In this document: positions 20,941-31,200 of the stretch, one piece after another
How positions within the stretch are numbered: the first letter of the stretch is position 1
Layout: every line of letters starts with the position of its first letter
Assembly (NCBI RefSeq): GCF_013185915.1
Contig: NZ_JAAZUH010000001.1
Location: 806,001-870,000 of the forward strand
Source: Stenotrophomonas bentonitica
GTDB lineage: Bacteria > Pseudomonadota > Gammaproteobacteria > Xanthomonadales > Xanthomonadaceae
Direction: 5' to 3'
DNA length: 64,000 nucleotides
The notes under the pieces: model-generated
Told to the model about the DNA's origin: nothing
The model's database searches: none
Seen by the model: the letters and a program-made list of their open reading frames with translations, nothing else
Made by a program: the position numbers and the translations under genes

Positions 20941-21056
20941 GGGGCGGCCAGCGGGCAGCCCCGCTCCGAGACACGCCGTGAACCCGTCCTTGGGGGCTGC
21001 TAGAAAACATCCATGTTTTCTAGCGTCTCTCCGGGGGCTACCCGCTGGCCGCCCCC
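20941..21056 (-). repeat. type B palindromic element, copy 1
   Basis: Outer arms GGCGGCCAGCGGGCAGCCCC (20943-20962) and GGGGCTACCCGCTGGCCGCC (21034-21053) are complementary apart from one position. The centre is a perfect hairpin at 21000-21023 with arms CTAGAAAACAT and ATGTTTTCTAG around CC. Compared with the copy at 54847, both arms changed together (CCAGCGGG/CCCGCTGG against CCGCCGGG/CCCGGCGG), keeping the pairing. Confidence 0.8.
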
Positions 21057-21159
21057 ATACATGGTCGTGTGCGGTGGGGAAATCAGACACGCATGGCGTG
21101 TCACTACGCGGGTGGTCCGTCGGCGTAGTGGGGTTTTCCGTGGCCACCTGCCAACTTTC

Positions 21160-21339
21160 GGGGGGTCGGCGGGGGTGGGTTTGAGGGGGCACGAGCCGCA
21201 TGGATGCGGCGATGAGCTTACACGGACGTACTTGCAGCGTCCCCCACGAACCCGCACCCGACGGCCCTGACCAGGGAGACCCCGCAGCCCAAGGCTGTTC
21301 GCACGAATCCAACAGCAGCCGGGCAAGGCCCGGCTCTAC
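21160..21339 (-). repeat. type A composite palindromic element, copy 2
   Basis: Reverse orientation. Its GTAG hairpin lies at 21317-21339 (ending CTAC on the plus strand). The core hairpin GCCGCAT-gg-ATGCGGC is at 21195-21210. The arms are GGGTTTGAGGGGG and CCCCCACGAACCC. The second small hairpin is degraded (ACACGGACGTA). It lies 58 bp from the type B element's flanking hairpin, forming an A+B composite. Confidence 0.8.
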
Positions 21340-21381
21340 CGGGTCGTTTGCAACCCAGAGATCGCGGGCGCCAGACAACAA

Positions 21382-21406
21382 AAAGGCCCCGCCGAAGCGG
21401 GGCCTT
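21382..21406 (-). terminator. intrinsic terminator of the glutamate dehydrogenase gene
   Basis: Arms AAAGGCCCCGC and GCGGGGCCTTT close over a CGAA loop, and on the minus strand a T-rich tail (TTTTTTGTTG) follows. It lies 26 bp past the stop codon. Confidence 0.88.
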
Positions 21407-21432
21407 TCTGCATCAAGCACTACCCGGAGCGC

Positions 21433-24400
21433 TTACGCGCCGTGGGCAGCCAGCTGGCCCAGGCGCTGGACCGCGACCGAGACGGTCGGGTAGTCCAGCG
21501 TCTTCTGTTCGGCCAGTTCCTGCAGCATCGACAGCGTGAAACGCAGGCTGCTGTCGTCGCGGGCCAGCCATGCGGCGACCTTGGCTTCGGCAGTACTGCC
21601 CTTCATCGACAGCACCTGTGCCGCCAGGTTGCGGTGGTGCGCCGCCAGCTCGTCGCGCAACACGCCACGGGCCACCGCGTGCCACCGGCCGTTGACCTCC
21701 AGCGCATCGATCTGCTCGAACAGCCACGGCAGCTGCAACGCATCGCCCAGGCGGAAGTGGACCTTCGACACATCCACCGGCTTCAGCTTGCGCGTACGCG
21801 CCAGCTCGATGATGTCGAACGCCGGTTCCAGGAACTGCAGTTCCGACAGCTGCTGTGCCAGCGCCGGCGGCAGGCCCTTGTCCTTCCACTCCTGCACGCT
21901 CGCCTCATACGCCGGGCGCTGCGAATCCGGCAACACACCCGACGCCTCGCGGATGTCGTTGAACGGCGCCTGGTAGCGGTTCACCGCCTCCGTGATGCCC
22001 GGCATCGCACCGGGGCGGAACAGCAGCCAGCGCACGAATGCACGCTGCAGCTTCCAGATCACTTCCAGCGCATCGATCTGCACCGACTCCGGCAGCGTCC
22101 CGTCCAGCGCATCGATCTGCGCCCACAGCGCACGCGCGTCCAGCGTCTCACGGCTGATCGTGTACGCCTTCGCCACCTCCGCGATCGTACGGCCCGTGTC
22201 CTCCTGCATGCGCATCAGGAACGTCGCGCCCATCCGGTTGATCGTCTGGTTCGTCACCGCCGTAGCGATGATTTCGCGCTTCAGGCGGTGACGCTCCATC
22301 GCGTCCGCATACTTCTTCTGCAGCGGCGTCGGGAAGTAACGCTGCAGTTCCTTCGACAGGTACGGATCTTCCGGAATGTCCGAATCCAGCAGCTGCGCGA
22401 ACGCCACCAACTTCGAATACGACAGCAGCACCGACAGCTCCGGACGGGTCAGGCCCTGCCCACGCGCCTTGCGTGCCGACATTTCCGCGTCCGAAGGCAG
22501 GTACTCGATCTGGCGATCCAGCAGGCCCTGCTTCTCCAGCGTCCGGATGAAGTGCTGCTTCGAACCCAGGCGCTTGACCGCCATCCGCTCCATCAGGCTA
22601 AGCGCCTGGTTCTGGCGGTAGTTGTCGTTCAGCACCAGCTCCGCCACTTCGTCCGTCATCGACGCCAGCAGCTTGTTGCGCTGCTCCACCGTCAACTTCT
22701 TCGCCCGCACCACATCATTGAGCAGGATCTTGATGTTGACCTCGTGGTCCGACGTGTCCACGCCGGCCGAGTTGTCGATGAAGTCCGTGTTGAGCAGCAC
22801 GCCGGCCTGCGCCGCCTCGATGCGGCCCAGCTGGGTCATGCCCAGGTTGCCGCCCTCGCCCACCACCTTGCAGCGCAGCTCGCCACCATTCACGCGCAGC
22901 GCATTGTTGGCGCGGTCGCCCACATCGCTGTGCTGCTCGGTCGCCGCCTTCACATAGGTACCGATGCCGCCGTTCCACAGCAGGTCCACCGGCGCCTTCA
23001 GGATCGCGCTCATCAGATCGTTCGGCGACATCGCCTTGACGTTCTCGTCCAGGCCCAGCGCCTCACGCACCTGCGGCGTGATCTCGATCGACTTCAGCGT
23101 GCGCGGGAAGATCCCGCCGCCCTTGCTGATCAGCTTCGCATCGTAGTCCGCCCAGCTCGAGCGCGGCACCGTGAACATGCGCTCGCGCTCCACGAACGAC
23201 GTCGCCGCATCCGGATTCGGGTCCAGGAAGATGTGGCGGTGGTCGAACGCCGCCAGCAGGCGGATGTGGCGCGACAGCAGCATGCCGTTGCCGAACACGT
23301 CGCCGGACATGTCGCCGACACCCACCGTGGTGAAGTCCTGGCTCTGGCTGTCACGGCCCAGCGCACGGAAGTGGCGCTTGACCGACTCCCACGCACCGCG
23401 TGCGGTGATGCCCATGCCCTTGTGGTCGTAACCGACCGAACCACCCGACGCGAACGCATCGCCCATCCAGAAGCCGTGCGCGATGGCCAGGCCGTTGGCG
23501 ATGTCCGAGAACGTCGCCGTGCCCTTGTCCGCCGCCACCACCAGGTACGGGTCGTCCAAGTCGTGGCGGACCACGTCCACCGGCGGCACGATCTTGTTGT
23601 TGACGATGTTGTCGGTGATGTCCAGCAGGCCCTGGATGAACAGCTTGTAGCAGGCCACGCCGTTGGCGAACACCGCATCACGGTCGCCGCTGGCCGGCGG
23701 GGTCTTGGCGAAGAAGCCGCCCTTCGCGCCGACCGGCACGATCACTGTGTTCTTCACCATCTGCGCCTTGACCAGGCCCAGCACCTCGGTACGGAAGTCT
23801 TCGCGACGGTCCGACCAGCGCAGGCCGCCACGCGCCACCGCGCCGAAGCGCAGGTGCGTGCCTTCCACGCGCGGGCCATACACGAAGATTTCGCGGTACG
23901 GGCGCGGCTTGGGCAGGTCCGGCACCAGCGCCGAATCGAACTTGAAGCTGATCACGTGGCCCGGTCGGCCCTGTGCATCGGTCTGGTAGTAGCTGGTGCG
24001 CAGGGTCGCGTCGATCACGCCCATGAAGCTGCGCAGGATGCGGTCTTCGTCAAGGCTGGACACGCGGTCCATCAGCTTCAGCAGCGCTTCGCGCGCGGCG
24101 TCCATCTGCACCTTGCGGTCGCCCTTGCGGGCGTCGACCACGGTCTTGAGCACCTTCTGGGTGGCTTCGTCGCCGCCGGACAGCACTTCAAGGTGCGCGC
24201 GCAGGTCGGCCTGGCCTTCTGCGATCGCGTCCTTGTCCTCATGGCCGGTCGCCGGGTCGAAGCGGGCTTCGAACAGCTCCACCAGCAGGCGGGCCAGCAG
24301 CGGGTAACGGGTGAAGGTGCCTTCCACGTAGGCCTGCGAGAACGGCACGCCGGTCTGCAGCAGGTACTTGCAGTAGCCACGCAGCATGGCGACCTGGCGC

Positions 24401-26409
24401 CAATGCAGGCCGGCCGACAGCACCAGGCGGTTGAAGCCGTCGTTCTCGGCGTCGCCGTGCCACACGCGGGCAAAGGTTTCACCGAAGGCGGCATCGGCGC
24501 TGGCCGCGTCGATCGGGCCGGCCACCGACTCCACTTCGAAGTCCTGCACGTACACCGGCGCGTTGTCGACGGTGAGGCGGTACGGGCGCTCGGCGATCAC
24601 GCGCAGGCCCATGTTTTCCATCATCGGCAGCGCGTCCGACAGCGGAATGTCGTCCAGCTGGCGGTACAGCTTCAGGCGCAGGCCGTCGCCTTCTTCGCGG
24701 TGCACGGCCTGCAGGCTCAGGCGCAGGTCGTCCGGCCCGGTCAGCGCGTCGAGCTGGCTGACGTCGTTGGCCGCGATCTCGGTGCTCGAGTCTTCGATGT
24801 AACCGGCCGGCAGCGCCTTGCCGATACGGGCGGCAATGCGCAGGCCTTCGGTTTCGCCGTGGCGGGCCACCAGAGCTTCGCGCAGGTCGTCCTGCCAGTT
24901 GCGCAGCACCTGGGCGAGCTTCTGTTCCAGCGCGCTGGTGTCCACTTCCAGGGTCTGGCCGGCCTTCGGGCGCACGATCAGGTGCACCTGGGCCAGCGGC
25001 GACTCACCCAGCACCACCGAGCTGTCCACGTACTCGCCCTGCAGCGCGTCCTTGAGCATCGCTTCGATGCGCAGGCGCACGTCGGTGTTGAAACGCTCGC
25101 GCGGCAGGTACACCAGCGCGGAGATGAAACGGCTGTACTTGTCGCGGCGCAGGAACAGGCGGCTGCGCACGCGCTCCTGCAGGCCCAGCACGCCCATGGC
25201 GGTGCGGAACAGTTCTTCCTCGGTGGACTGGAACAGTTCTTCGCGCGGCAGGGTTTCCAGGATGTGGCGCAGGGCCTTGCCGCTATGGCTGGCCGGGGCC
25301 AGGCCGGACTGCTTCATCACGAATTCGTGGCGCTGGCGCACCAGCGGGATTTCCCACGGGCGACGGTTATAGGCGCTGGAGGTGAACAGGCCGAGGAAGC
25401 GCTGCTCGCCGATGATCTTGCCCTTGGCGTCGAATTCCAGCACGCCGATGTAGTCCATGTAACCGGCGCGGTGCACGCGCGAACGCGCGTTGGTCTTGGT
25501 CAGGATCAGCGCGTCCTTCAACCCGGTGGTGGCGTTGAGGCCCTGCGCGGCCAAGGTCTTGACCGGGCGCGCGGCGGACTTGTCCTTGCCGCGCATCAGG
25601 CCCAGGCCGGTGTCGTTCAACGGCGCCAGCACTTCTTCCTTGCCCTGCTTCTCGACGCGGTACTCGCGGTAGCCGAAGAAGGTGAAGTGGTTGTCGGCGG
25701 CCCAGCGCAGGAACGCCTGGGCTTCGCTGCGCGACGCGTCATCGATCGGCAGCTGGCGGGTGCCGAGGTCGTCGGCCAGGACCAGCGCCTTGCTGCGCAT
25801 GGCGTCCCAGTCGCCGACGATGGCGCGCACTTCGGCCAGCGCCTTGACGATGGCCTGTTCGACATCGGCCATGGACTCGGCCGGCTGGCGGTCGATCTCC
25901 AGCAGCATCACCGACTCGGCGGTGCCTTCGCCCACCTGGGTGAGCTTGCCGGCCTTGTCGCGGCTGAAACGGATCACCGGGTGGCCCAGCACGTGCACGC
26001 CCACGCCGTGTTCGGCCAGGCTCATGGTGACGGTGTCGACCAGGAACGGCATGTCGTCGTTGACGATCTGCAGCACGGTGTGCGCCGACTCCCAGCCATT
26101 GGCCTTCAGGGTGGGGTTGAACACGCGCACGTTGGCCTTGCCGGCCTTGCGCACGCGGGCGAATTCGAGGGTGTCGCCGGCCAGTGCGGCCCATTCTTCA
26201 ACCGTGTGGTGCGGGAACTCGTCCGCTTCCATGCGCTTGTAGAAATCTGCGGCGAACGCCACTGCCTCGGCCTGCCCGGCCGCCGGGTAACGCTTGCGCA
26301 AGGCCGTGTACACCGGTTCCAGAGAGAAGCCCACTGGCGAAACAGTCTGCGTATCGGCTGGTTTGGTCGTTTTTTTCACGGTCTTGGCTGCTGTTTTTTG
26401 CGGTTTCAT
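21433..26409 (-). CDS. gdhB: NAD-specific glutamate dehydrogenase, large (180-kDa class)
   Basis: Oxidatively deaminates glutamate to 2-oxoglutarate with NAD+, mainly a catabolic role. At 1658 aa it belongs to the large bacterial GDH class: long N-terminal ACT-like regulatory segments (to about residue 650), then the catalytic domain with RGGLRWSDRREDFRTEVLGL and PVGAKGGFFAK (near residue 890), and a long C-terminal region. The ATG at 26409 begins MKPQKTAAKTVKKTTKP; a longer frame from 26472 runs into the promoter region. The gene stands alone with its own terminator. A parallel minus-to-plus shadow frame of 1667 codons is an artefact of GC-rich codon use. Confidence 0.96.
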   Translation of the reverse strand: MKPQKTAAKTVKKTTKPADTQTVSPVGFSLEPVYTALRKRYPAAGQAEAVAFAADFYKRMEADEFPHHTVEEWAALAGDTLEFARVRKAGKANVRVFNPTLKANGWESAHTVLQIVNDDMPFLVDTVTMSLAEHGVGVHVLGHPVIRFSRDKAGKLTQVGEGTAESVMLLEIDRQPAESMADVEQAIVKALAEVRAIVGDWDAMRSKALVLADDLGTRQLPIDDASRSEAQAFLRWAADNHFTFFGYREYRVEKQGKEEVLAPLNDTGLGLMRGKDKSAARPVKTLAAQGLNATTGLKDALILTKTNARSRVHRAGYMDYIGVLEFDAKGKIIGEQRFLGLFTSSAYNRRPWEIPLVRQRHEFVMKQSGLAPASHSGKALRHILETLPREELFQSTEEELFRTAMGVLGLQERVRSRLFLRRDKYSRFISALVYLPRERFNTDVRLRIEAMLKDALQGEYVDSSVVLGESPLAQVHLIVRPKAGQTLEVDTSALEQKLAQVLRNWQDDLREALVARHGETEGLRIAARIGKALPAGYIEDSSTEIAANDVSQLDALTGPDDLRLSLQAVHREEGDGLRLKLYRQLDDIPLSDALPMMENMGLRVIAERPYRLTVDNAPVYVQDFEVESVAGPIDAASADAAFGETFARVWHGDAENDGFNRLVLSAGLHWRQVAMLRGYCKYLLQTGVPFSQAYVEGTFTRYPLLARLLVELFEARFDPATGHEDKDAIAEGQADLRAHLEVLSGGDEATQKVLKTVVDARKGDRKVQMDAAREALLKLMDRVSSLDEDRILRSFMGVIDATLRTSYYQTDAQGRPGHVISFKFDSALVPDLPKPRPYREIFVYGPRVEGTHLRFGAVARGGLRWSDRREDFRTEVLGLVKAQMVKNTVIVPVGAKGGFFAKTPPASGDRDAVFANGVACYKLFIQGLLDITDNIVNNKIVPPVDVVRHDLDDPYLVVAADKGTATFSDIANGLAIAHGFWMGDAFASGGSVGYDHKGMGITARGAWESVKRHFRALGRDSQSQDFTTVGVGDMSGDVFGNGMLLSRHIRLLAAFDHRHIFLDPNPDAATSFVERERMFTVPRSSWADYDAKLISKGGGIFPRTLKSIEITPQVREALGLDENVKAMSPNDLMSAILKAPVDLLWNGGIGTYVKAATEQHSDVGDRANNALRVNGGELRCKVVGEGGNLGMTQLGRIEAAQAGVLLNTDFIDNSAGVDTSDHEVNIKILLNDVVRAKKLTVEQRNKLLASMTDEVAELVLNDNYRQNQALSLMERMAVKRLGSKQHFIRTLEKQGLLDRQIEYLPSDAEMSARKARGQGLTRPELSVLLSYSKLVAFAQLLDSDIPEDPYLSKELQRYFPTPLQKKYADAMERHRLKREIIATAVTNQTINRMGATFLMRMQEDTGRTIAEVAKAYTISRETLDARALWAQIDALDGTLPESVQIDALEVIWKLQRAFVRWLLFRPGAMPGITEAVNRYQAPFNDIREASGVLPDSQRPAYEASVQEWKDKGLPPALAQQLSELQFLEPAFDIIELARTRKLKPVDVSKVHFRLGDALQLPWLFEQIDALEVNGRWHAVARGVLRDELAAHHRNLAAQVLSMKGSTAEAKVAAWLARDDSSLRFTLSMLQELAEQKTLDYPTVSVAVQRLGQLAAHGA

Positions 26410-26639
26410 GGCAGAGCGATGCGTGTTGCCCAGTTGGGAAAATGAAATTGTAGCCCTACCGCACGAAAACACCTTGCTGCAGGACGGAATAAGGTTTTTC
26501 GGGTTGGGTGGCGTTTACGTCGCCCGTTGATCAGTGCGCCAGAGTATGGAAAGTGCTGCATCCGACATGTGCATGACAGCATCGGCACTCGACATGGCAA
26601 CTTGACGACGCACACAACGGACCGTGTCGAAAGCCATGC

Positions 26640-26668
26640 TTCACCAATTCTGAACTGGACGGTATAGT
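26640..26668 (+). promoter_or_regulatory. candidate promoter of the RND efflux operon
   Basis: -35 TTCACC (26640-26645) and -10 TATAGT (26663-26668) with a 17-bp spacer. It is the best plus-strand match in the gap. It would give a transcript starting near 26675, some 264 nt before the adaptor gene. Confidence 0.5.
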
Positions 26669-26671
26669 CCA
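26656..26671 (+). promoter_or_regulatory. operator-like inverted repeat at the RND promoter
   Basis: TGGAC-ggtata-GTCCA overlaps the -10 hexamer, where a repressor would block polymerase. No TetR or other regulator gene is next to the operon, so the binding protein would be encoded elsewhere. Confidence 0.45.
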
Positions 26672-26824
26672 CCGCGTGAGCTCCCCCACCCCCACCGCCG
26701 CCGTGCTGGATGCACGCGATCACCGCGTGTGGAACGGTGCCGTTGGATTTCACATTTCTGAATGGCGCCTGTTGAGGCGCCGCGCCGGTCTGGTCCGGCA
26801 TGACGACCCGCACTTCATGGCGGA

Positions 26825-26880
26825 CCTGCTATTGAGCAGGATCGCCGTAGCGTGTTCTTCCCATCCGTGCAGACGCTACG
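26825..26880 (+). promoter_or_regulatory. two tight hairpins in the RND operon leader
   Basis: CCTGCT-attg-AGCAGG (26825-26840) is followed by arms CGTAGCGT (26846-26853) and ACGCTACG (26873-26880). Neither has a T-run, so they look like RNA structure in the leader, not a terminator. They are not GTAG-type repeats. Confidence 0.5.
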
Positions 26881-26938
26881 CAGCGGCGCCGGTGGCTGAT
26901 TACCCACAGCATTCAAACCAACACCGGAGTTCCCCCCG

Positions 26939-28213
26939 ATGATCGCCCCACTCCGCACCCTCGCCCTGACGTGCGCAGTCGCCGTCGCGTTGACCGCCTG
27001 CAAGAAGCCGGAACAACAGACGCCCCCGCCGCCGGAAGTGGGCGTGATCGAAGCCAAGGCCGATACCCTGCCGCTGCAGCGCGAAATGGTCGGCCGTCTG
27101 TCGCCGTACCGCAGTGCCGACGTGCGCGCCCGCGTGCCTGGCGTGCTGCTCAAGCGCGTCTACCAGGAAGGCCAGGACGTCAAGCAGGGCCAGGTGATGT
27201 TCCTGATCGACCCGGCGCCGCTGCAGGCCGCATTGAATGCCTCGCAGGCCGAACTGGCCTCGGCGCAGGCGACCTATGCCAACGCCAAGGCCGCCGCTGC
27301 CCGCGCCCGCTCGCTGGCGCCGCAGCAGTTCGTGTCCAAGTCGGACCTGGACAACGCCGAAGCCACCGAACGCTCGTCCGCCGCTGCCGTGCAGCAGGCG
27401 CAGGCCGCGCTGTCGAACGCGAAGATCAACCTCGGCTACGCCCAGGTGACCTCGCCGATCGACGGTCGCGCCGGCAAGCAGCAGGTCACCGAAGGCGCGC
27501 TGGTCGGCCAGGGCGACATCACCCTGCTGACCACCGTGGACCAGCTCGACCCGCTGTACGTGAACTTCTCGATGAGCTCGGACGAACTGACCCAGCTGCG
27601 CCAGGCCGAAGCCAAGGGTTCTGTGCTGCTGGCCGGTGACGGCAAATCGACGGTGGCGGTCAAGCTTTCCGACGGCACCGCCTATGAGCATCCGGGCACG
27701 CTGGACTACTCCTCGGCCGTGGTCGACCCGTCGACCGGCGCGGTGACCCTGCGCGCGGTGCTGCCGAACCCGGACAAGATCCTGCTGCCGGGCTCGTTCG
27801 TCAGCTTCCAGGCGGTGCTGGGCGAGCGCAAGAACGCGTTCCTGGTACCGCTGCAGGCGCTGCAGCGCGACACCGTCGGCGGCTTCGTGATGGTGGTGGG
27901 CAAGGACGGCAAGGTGGTGCGCAAGAACGTGGTCACCGAAGGCCAGCAGGGCAGCAACTGGCTGGTCAGCAGTGGCCTGCAGCCGGGCGACCAGGTGATC
28001 GTTGCCGGCGTGCAGAAGGTCAAGGAGGACGCGCCGGCCACGGCCAAGCCGTGGAGCCCGACCGCTCCGGGCGCCAATGGCCAGGCTCCGGCGGGCGCTG
28101 CGCCCGCCACTGCCGGCCAGGCACCGGCCGCGCAGGCCGACGCTGCGGCACCTGCCGACGCGGCCGCCAAGCCCTCCGACGGCGCTCCGGCTGCCGAACC
28201 GACCAAGCAGTAA
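26939..28213 (+). CDS. RND efflux periplasmic adaptor (membrane fusion) lipoprotein
   Basis: Links an inner-membrane RND pump to an outer-membrane channel. It is 424 aa. A lipoprotein signal ends in the lipobox ALTAC (C21). Then come the barrel-sandwich hybrid domain (VPGVLLKRVYQEGQDVKQGQ ... INLGYAQVTSPIDGRAG), an alpha-hairpin rich in A, Q and E (about 95-165), beta-barrel and proximal domains, and an alanine/proline-rich tail from about residue 365. AcrA/MexA-type. It is 15 bp upstream of the pump gene. I cannot say which named Stenotrophomonas Sme system, if any, it corresponds to. Confidence 0.94.
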   Translation: MIAPLRTLALTCAVAVALTACKKPEQQTPPPPEVGVIEAKADTLPLQREMVGRLSPYRSADVRARVPGVLLKRVYQEGQDVKQGQVMFLIDPAPLQAALNASQAELASAQATYANAKAAAARARSLAPQQFVSKSDLDNAEATERSSAAAVQQAQAALSNAKINLGYAQVTSPIDGRAGKQQVTEGALVGQGDITLLTTVDQLDPLYVNFSMSSDELTQLRQAEAKGSVLLAGDGKSTVAVKLSDGTAYEHPGTLDYSSAVVDPSTGAVTLRAVLPNPDKILLPGSFVSFQAVLGERKNAFLVPLQALQRDTVGGFVMVVGKDGKVVRKNVVTEGQQGSNWLVSSGLQPGDQVIVAGVQKVKEDAPATAKPWSPTAPGANGQAPAGAAPATAGQAPAAQADAAAPADAAAKPSDGAPAAEPTKQ

Positions 28214-28228
28214 CGGGAACCCTCCGTC

Positions 28229-31200
28229 ATGCCTAAATTTTTCATTGAACACCCGGTATTCGCCTGGGTGGTCGCGATCCTGATCTCGCTTGCGGGCGTG
28301 ATCTCGATCCTGGGTCTGGGCGTGGAGTCCTACCCGAGCATCGCACCGCCGCAGGTGACGGTGAGCGCCACCTACCCCGGCGCCAGCGCCGACACCACCG
28401 AAAAGTCGGTCACCCAGGTGATCGAGCAGCAGCTGACCGGTATCGACCACCTGCTGTACTTCAGTTCCTCGTCGGCCTCGAACGGTCGTGCGCAGATCAC
28501 CTTGACCTTCGAAACCGGCACCGACGCGGACATCGCGCAGGTGCAGGTGCAGAACAAGGTGTCGCTGGCCACGCCGCGCCTGCCGACCGAAGTGACCCAG
28601 CAGGGCGTGGTGGTGGCCAAGGCCAACGCCGGCTTCCTGATGGTGGTGGCGCTGCAGTCGGACCGCGAGTCGATCACCCGCGACGCGCTGAACGACATCG
28701 TGGGCTCGCGCGTGCTCGACCAGATCTCGCGTATCCCCGGCGTCGGCAGCACCCAGCAGTTCGGTTCCGAGTACGCCATGAACATCTGGCTCAACCCGGA
28801 ACGCATGCAGGGCTTCGGCCTGTCCGCCACCCAGGTGCTGGCGGCGATCAAGGCACAGAACGTGCAGTTCGCGGCCGGTTCGCTGGGCTCGGATCCGTCC
28901 CCGGCCGGTCACTATTTCACCGCCACGGTTTCGGCTGAAGGGCGCTTCAGCTCGCCTGACCAGTTCGAGAACATCATCCTGCGCGCCAATGCAGACGGCT
29001 CGCGGGTGATGCTGAAGGACGTGGCCCGGATCGCGTTCGGCGCCAACAACTACGGCTTCGACACGCAGTACAACGGCAAGCCGACCGGTGCGTTCGCGAT
29101 CCAGCTGCTGCCGGGTGCGAACGCACTGAACGTGGCCGATGCGGTGCGCGCCAAGATGGAGGAGCTGCAGCCAAGCTTCCCGTCCGGGGTAACGTGGTTC
29201 TCGCCGTACGACAGCACCACGTTCGTGAAGATCTCGATCGAGGAAGTGGTCAAGACCCTGGTCGAAGCGATCGTGCTGGTCTTCCTGGTGATGTTGATCT
29301 TCCTGCAGAACTTCCGGGCGACGCTGATCCCGACGCTGGTCATTCCGGTGGCGCTGCTTGGTACGTTCCTGGGCATGAGCATCATCGGCTTCACGATCAA
29401 CCAGCTGACGTTGTTCGCGATGGTGCTGGCGATCGGCATCGTGGTCGATGACGCGATCGTGGTGATCGAGAACGTCGAGCGCATCATGACCGAGGAGAAG
29501 CTGCCACCCAAGGCGGCGACCCAGAAGGCCATGACCCAGATCACCGGTGCGGTGGTGGCCATTACCGTGGTGCTGGCGGCGGTGTTCATTCCGTCGGCAC
29601 TGCAGGGCGGCGCGGCCGGCGAGATCTACAAGCAGTTCGCGCTGACCATTGCGATCGCTATGGCGTTCTCGGCGTTCCTGGCGCTGGGCTTCACACCGGC
29701 ACTGTGCGCGACGTTCCTGAAGCCGACGCACGGCGAGCCGAACGTGGTGTACCGCACGTTCAACAAGTACTACGACAAGGTCAGCGGTACGTACGTGGGC
29801 CACATCACGTCGGCGGTGAAGCATGCGCCGCGCTGGATGATCCTGTTCGTGGTGCTGACGGTGCTGTGCGGTTTCCTGTTCACGCGCATGCCGGGCAGCT
29901 TCCTGCCGGAAGAAGACCAGGGCTATGCGCTGGCGATCGTGCAGCTGCCGCCGGGTTCGACCAAGGCGCAGACCAACGCGACCTTCGCGCAGATGCGCGG
30001 GATCCTGGAAAAGCAGGATGGGTTCGAGGGCATGCTGCAGGTGGCCGGTTTCAGCTTCGTGGGTTCGGGCGAAAACGTGGGCATGGGCTTCATCCGCTTG
30101 AAGCCGTGGGCGGACCGTGACATCACGGTGCCGGAGTTCATCGGCAACATGAATGGTGCGTTCTACGGGATCAAGGAGGCGCAGATCTTCGTGGTCAACC
30201 TGCCGACGGTGCAGGGCCTGGGCCAGTTCGGCGGCTTCGACATGTGGCTGCAGGACCGTGGCGGGGTGGGCTTCGAGCAGCTGACGCAGGCGCGCAACAC
30301 GCTGCTGGGAAAGGCGGCGGAAGAGAAAGAGCTGCTGACGGGCGTGCGCCCGAACGGGCTGGAAAACGCGCCGCAGTTGCAGCTGCACGTGGACCGGGTG
30401 CAGGCGCAGACGATGGGCCTGTCGGTGTCGGACGTGTACAGCACGATCCAGCTGATGCTGGCGCCGGTGTACGTGAACGACTTCTTCTACCAGGGCCGCA
30501 TCAAGCGGGTGACGATGCAGGCCGACGGTCCGTTCCGGACCGGGGCGGAGTCGTTGAACAGCTTCTACACGCCGAGTTCGCTGCAGACCAACGCGGACGG
30601 TACGCCGGCGATGATTCCGCTGAGCACGGTGGTACGTTCGGAATGGGTGTCGGCACCGCCGTCGCTGAGCCGTTACAACGGGTATTCGGCGATCAACATC
30701 GTGGGTTCGCAGGCGCCGGGCCGCAGTTCGGGCGAGGCGATGCAGGCGATGGAGCGGATCGTGCAGGACGACCTGCCGGCGGGCTTCGGCTACGACTGGT
30801 CGGGCATGTCGTACCAGGAAATCCTGGCGGGCAACGCGGCGACGCTGCTGCTGGTGCTGTCGATCGTGGTGGTGTTCCTGTGCCTTGCGGCGCTGTATGA
30901 GAGCTGGTCGATCCCGGTGGCGGTGCTGCTGGTGGTGCCGCTGGGCGTGCTGGGTGCGCTGGCGTTCTCGCTGGCGCGCGGGCTGCCGAACGATCTGTAC
31001 TTCAAGATCGGCCTGATCACGGTGATCGGCCTGGCGGCGAAGAACGCGATCCTGATCGTGGAGTTCGCGGTGGAGCAGCGGGCGGCGGGACGGAACCTGC
31101 GCGATGCGACGATCGAGGCGGCGCGCCTGCGCTTCCGCCCGATCCTGATGACGTCGTTCGCGTTCATCATGGGCGTGATCCCGATGGCGATCTCGACCGG

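Larger units (their letters stand above)
20840..21432. other. 0.6-kb repeat-filled gap between nadK and glutamate dehydrogenase
   Basis: No supportable gene. It holds a full type B element (20941-21056), the hairpin GACACGCATGGCGTGTC at 21086-21102, a bridging segment, a type A element with its GTAG hairpin (about 21160-21339) and the terminator of the glutamate dehydrogenase gene. The order is that of the 7.2-7.7 kb gap, inverted. Confidence 0.8.
26410..26938. other. regulatory gap between glutamate dehydrogenase and the RND operon
   Basis: The gap separates two divergent genes. The left part is AT-richer (26440-26560) and should hold the dehydrogenase promoter; TACAAT on the minus strand at 26447-26452 is a possible -10. 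The right part holds a promoter and operator-like palindrome at 26640-26671 and a leader of about 265 nt with several hairpins. A doubtful 88-codon frame (26676-26942) spans the leader. Confidence 0.6.

Noticed and set aside
20911-21493. Several short frames in the nadK-gdhB gap
   Set aside because: All lie in inverted repeats. They are R/P/G-rich and recur at other repeat copies in either orientation.
21442-26445. 1667-codon plus-strand frame opposite the glutamate dehydrogenase
   Set aside because: A shadow frame created by G/C at third codon positions; its translation is R/H/Q/A-rich with no motif.
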